Source: Clostridiales bacterium UBA5446 (GTDB lineage: Bacteria; Bacillota; Clostridia; Oscillospirales; Oscillospiraceae). Taken from it: a stretch of 21,525 nucleotides of DNA. The DNA lies in NCBI GenBank assembly GCA_002427465.1, contig DIRC01000057.1:54563-76087 (forward strand). The letters run 5' to 3'. The position numbers were made by a program, and so were the translations under genes. Under the pieces are notes generated by a model that worked only from the letters and a program-made list of their open reading frames with translations, ran no database searches and had not been told where the DNA came from. Positions 20,475 through 21,525 of the stretch are shown one piece after another; position 1 is the stretch's first letter, and every line of letters starts with the position of its first letter.

Positions 20475-21525
20475 TCACATCGGCATGGTCATACTGAACC
20501 CTTGTTTTTCCTCCGCGCTTTCTTCTTGCTCCTCCGGTGCAAAAGCCGACGCGATGGCTTCCGCCGATTCCTGCTTGGAGTTGAAATCCAGATGGGAGTA
20601 AATATCGGCGGTGGTGGCGAAAGTGGAATGTCCCAGCCAATCCTGAATCTGCTTCATTGGAATGCCCTGGCTGAGCAAAAGACTGGCACAGCTGTGTCTG
20701 AGGTCATGAAATCTTATAGGACGGAGCTTATGCTGCCGCAGCAGAAGCTTGAAATGATCGGTAACATAGTTGGGACGAAAGAGCATTCCCATTTCGTCTA
20801 CGCAAACATAGTCCTCGAAGTCCTGACAGTAGGAGTTTTTGAACAGTGCCCGATATTCCTGCTGCTTTCTCTGCTGATTGAATAAAAGCCCCCGCATGGC
20901 GGGAATCAGCGGCAGGGTGCGGAAGCTGGACTTGGTTTTCAGCTTGTCCTCGGCGAAGATTTTGGTTCTGCCGTCCACTTTGCCCTCAGTAACCTTGTGG
21001 TTTATAGAGATGGTTCCCCTGTCAAAGTCGATGCTGCTCCAGCGGATGCCCAACACCTCACTTCGGCGCAAACCGTAGTAAGCCGCAAGCTGAATAACCG
21101 CCGCCATGGAATCGTCCTTTGTGGCGTCAAACAGCGTGGACAGCTCCTCCTTGGAGTAAAAGCTCGCCAGATATTTGCTCTTTTTAGGCCTGTCAACTTT
21201 ATCCGCCACATTCTCCGTGACCAGATCGTTTTTTACGGCATACTGCAAGGCCTTTCGGATAACGGCATGGTAGTGAATCACAGTGTTGGCGTTGCAGCCG
21301 TCGGCGAAAATAGATTGATGCAGCTCCCGAATGTGCTTGGGCTCCAGCTCATCTAAACGGAGCTTGCGCGCACGGAAAAAGTCATCCAGCCGCGCGGTAA
21401 TCAGGCTTTTATAGCTCTCGTAGGTCGTGCGCTCAATCGTAGGCGCGGTCAGCTCCAGCCATTCCAGCAGGAAATCCGAAAACAGCGGCGACTCTTTTTT
21501 TGCCCGCTCGTTTTTTATCTCCGGG
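20475..21525 (-). CDS. int: Tyrosine recombinase/integrase, 5' end cut by window edge
   Basis: The frame stays open to the right edge, giving at least 349 residues; the N-terminal arm-binding part is partly outside. The visible start of the sequence (LFSDFLLEWLELTAPTIE, then TTYESYKSLITARLDDFF) is a core-binding domain, followed by the catalytic domain: Arg in YYGLRRSEVLGIRW, Lys in KTKSSFRTLPL, HDLRHSCASLLLSQG, LGHSTFATTADIYSHLD with the second His and the nucleophile Tyr. All six expected residues are present, so the enzyme looks active. An apparent GTG start at 21281 is internal. The gene points toward the tRNA-Ser and is coupled to the two-helix-turn-helix gene. Confidence 0.95.
   Translation of the reverse strand, partial: PEIKNERAKKESPLFSDFLLEWLELTAPTIERTTYESYKSLITARLDDFFRARKLRLDELEPKHIRELHQSIFADGCNANTVIHYHAVIRKALQYAVKNDLVTENVADKVDRPKKSKYLASFYSKEELSTLFDATKDDSMAAVIQLAAYYGLRRSEVLGIRWSSIDFDRGTISINHKVTEGKVDGRTKIFAEDKLKTKSSFRTLPLIPAMRGLLFNQQRKQQEYRALFKNSYCQDFEDYVCVDEMGMLFRPNYVTDHFKLLLRQHKLRPIRFHDLRHSCASLLLSQGIPMKQIQDWLGHSTFATTADIYSHLDFNSKQESAEAIASAFAPEEQEESAEEKQGFSMTMPM

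Larger units (their letters stand above)
18038..21525. mobile_element. End of an integrative element (right part outside window)
   Basis: From the tRNA-Ser to the right edge the content changes. There are an AT-richer diguanylate cyclase gene, a small acidic ORF, a phage-type XRE repressor with operators, a two-helix-turn-helix protein in the place of an excisionase, and a tyrosine integrase transcribed toward the tRNA. This gene set is typical of one end of a clostridial prophage or integrative conjugative element. The left border is uncertain: it may be the 3' end of the intact tRNA-Ser or, if the intact tRNA is cargo, the break in the truncated copy at 17799. The other end and any transfer genes lie outside the window. 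Confidence 0.7.

Noticed and set aside
1..21525. CRISPR array, rRNA genes, complete insertion sequence
   Set aside because: No regularly spaced repeats, rRNA sequence or transposase were seen on either strand.

Overview
The window reads as a chromosomal piece of a fairly GC-rich anaerobic Clostridia (Firmicutes), most likely a gut-type Oscillospirales/Ruminococcaceae-like organism. This is inferred from strong GGAGG-type ribosome sites with frequent TTG/GTG starts, a bacterial V-type ATPase operon of the clostridial kind, a cofactor-independent phosphoglycerate mutase of the ApgM family, a possible sporulation gene at the left edge, and Clostridia-style integrative-element genes at the right edge. 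No species can be named from the sequence alone.

Layout. (1) 1-2286, minus strand: apgM and ispE overlap by 4 nt and are followed by a terminator and the first codons of an exported or membrane protein that resembles SpoIIR. (2) 2400-11039, plus strand: a nine-gene V-ATPase operon in the order G/H-like, C, I, K, F, E, A, B, D, with overlapping or closely spaced genes, an extended -10 promoter in front and a 42-bp perfect palindrome as shared terminator behind. (3) 11097-12797, minus: a GH13 alpha-glucosidase with all catalytic residues. (4) 12977-16270, minus: the disaggregase ClpB preceded by a ribbon-helix-helix DNA-binding protein of unknown function; a GC-rich hairpin with a T-run sits between the two. 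(5) 16461-17486, plus: an FMN-dependent alpha-hydroxy-acid dehydrogenase/oxidase-like protein, divergent from the ribbon-helix-helix gene. A perfect 11-bp inverted repeat lies between the two promoters. (6) 17487-18093: a tRNA region holding a strong promoter, a truncated tRNA-Ser (5' half only), then an intact tRNA-Ser(CGA) and a terminator. (7) 18094-21525: the end of an integrative element with a membrane diguanylate cyclase, a small acidic protein, an XRE repressor with two matching operators, a protein with two helix-turn-helix domains, and a tyrosine integrase that runs off the right edge.

How it works together. Regions 1-5 look like core chromosome: isoprenoid precursor synthesis, central metabolism, ion pumping, sugar hydrolysis and protein disaggregation. 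Regions 6-7 look acquired. The base composition becomes visibly AT-richer from about 18100, an integrase lies close to a tRNA gene, and a second tRNA-Ser has lost its 3' half. The most interesting material is here: a c-di-GMP synthase that appears to sit, with a small acidic protein, under a phage-like repressor switch (two ATGCG-N5-CGCAT operators, each placed in the spacer of one of two divergent promoters), and a possible case of an element that broke one tRNA-Ser gene and carries a whole replacement. The second point of interest is the ribbon-helix-helix/ClpB pair with its candidate operator.
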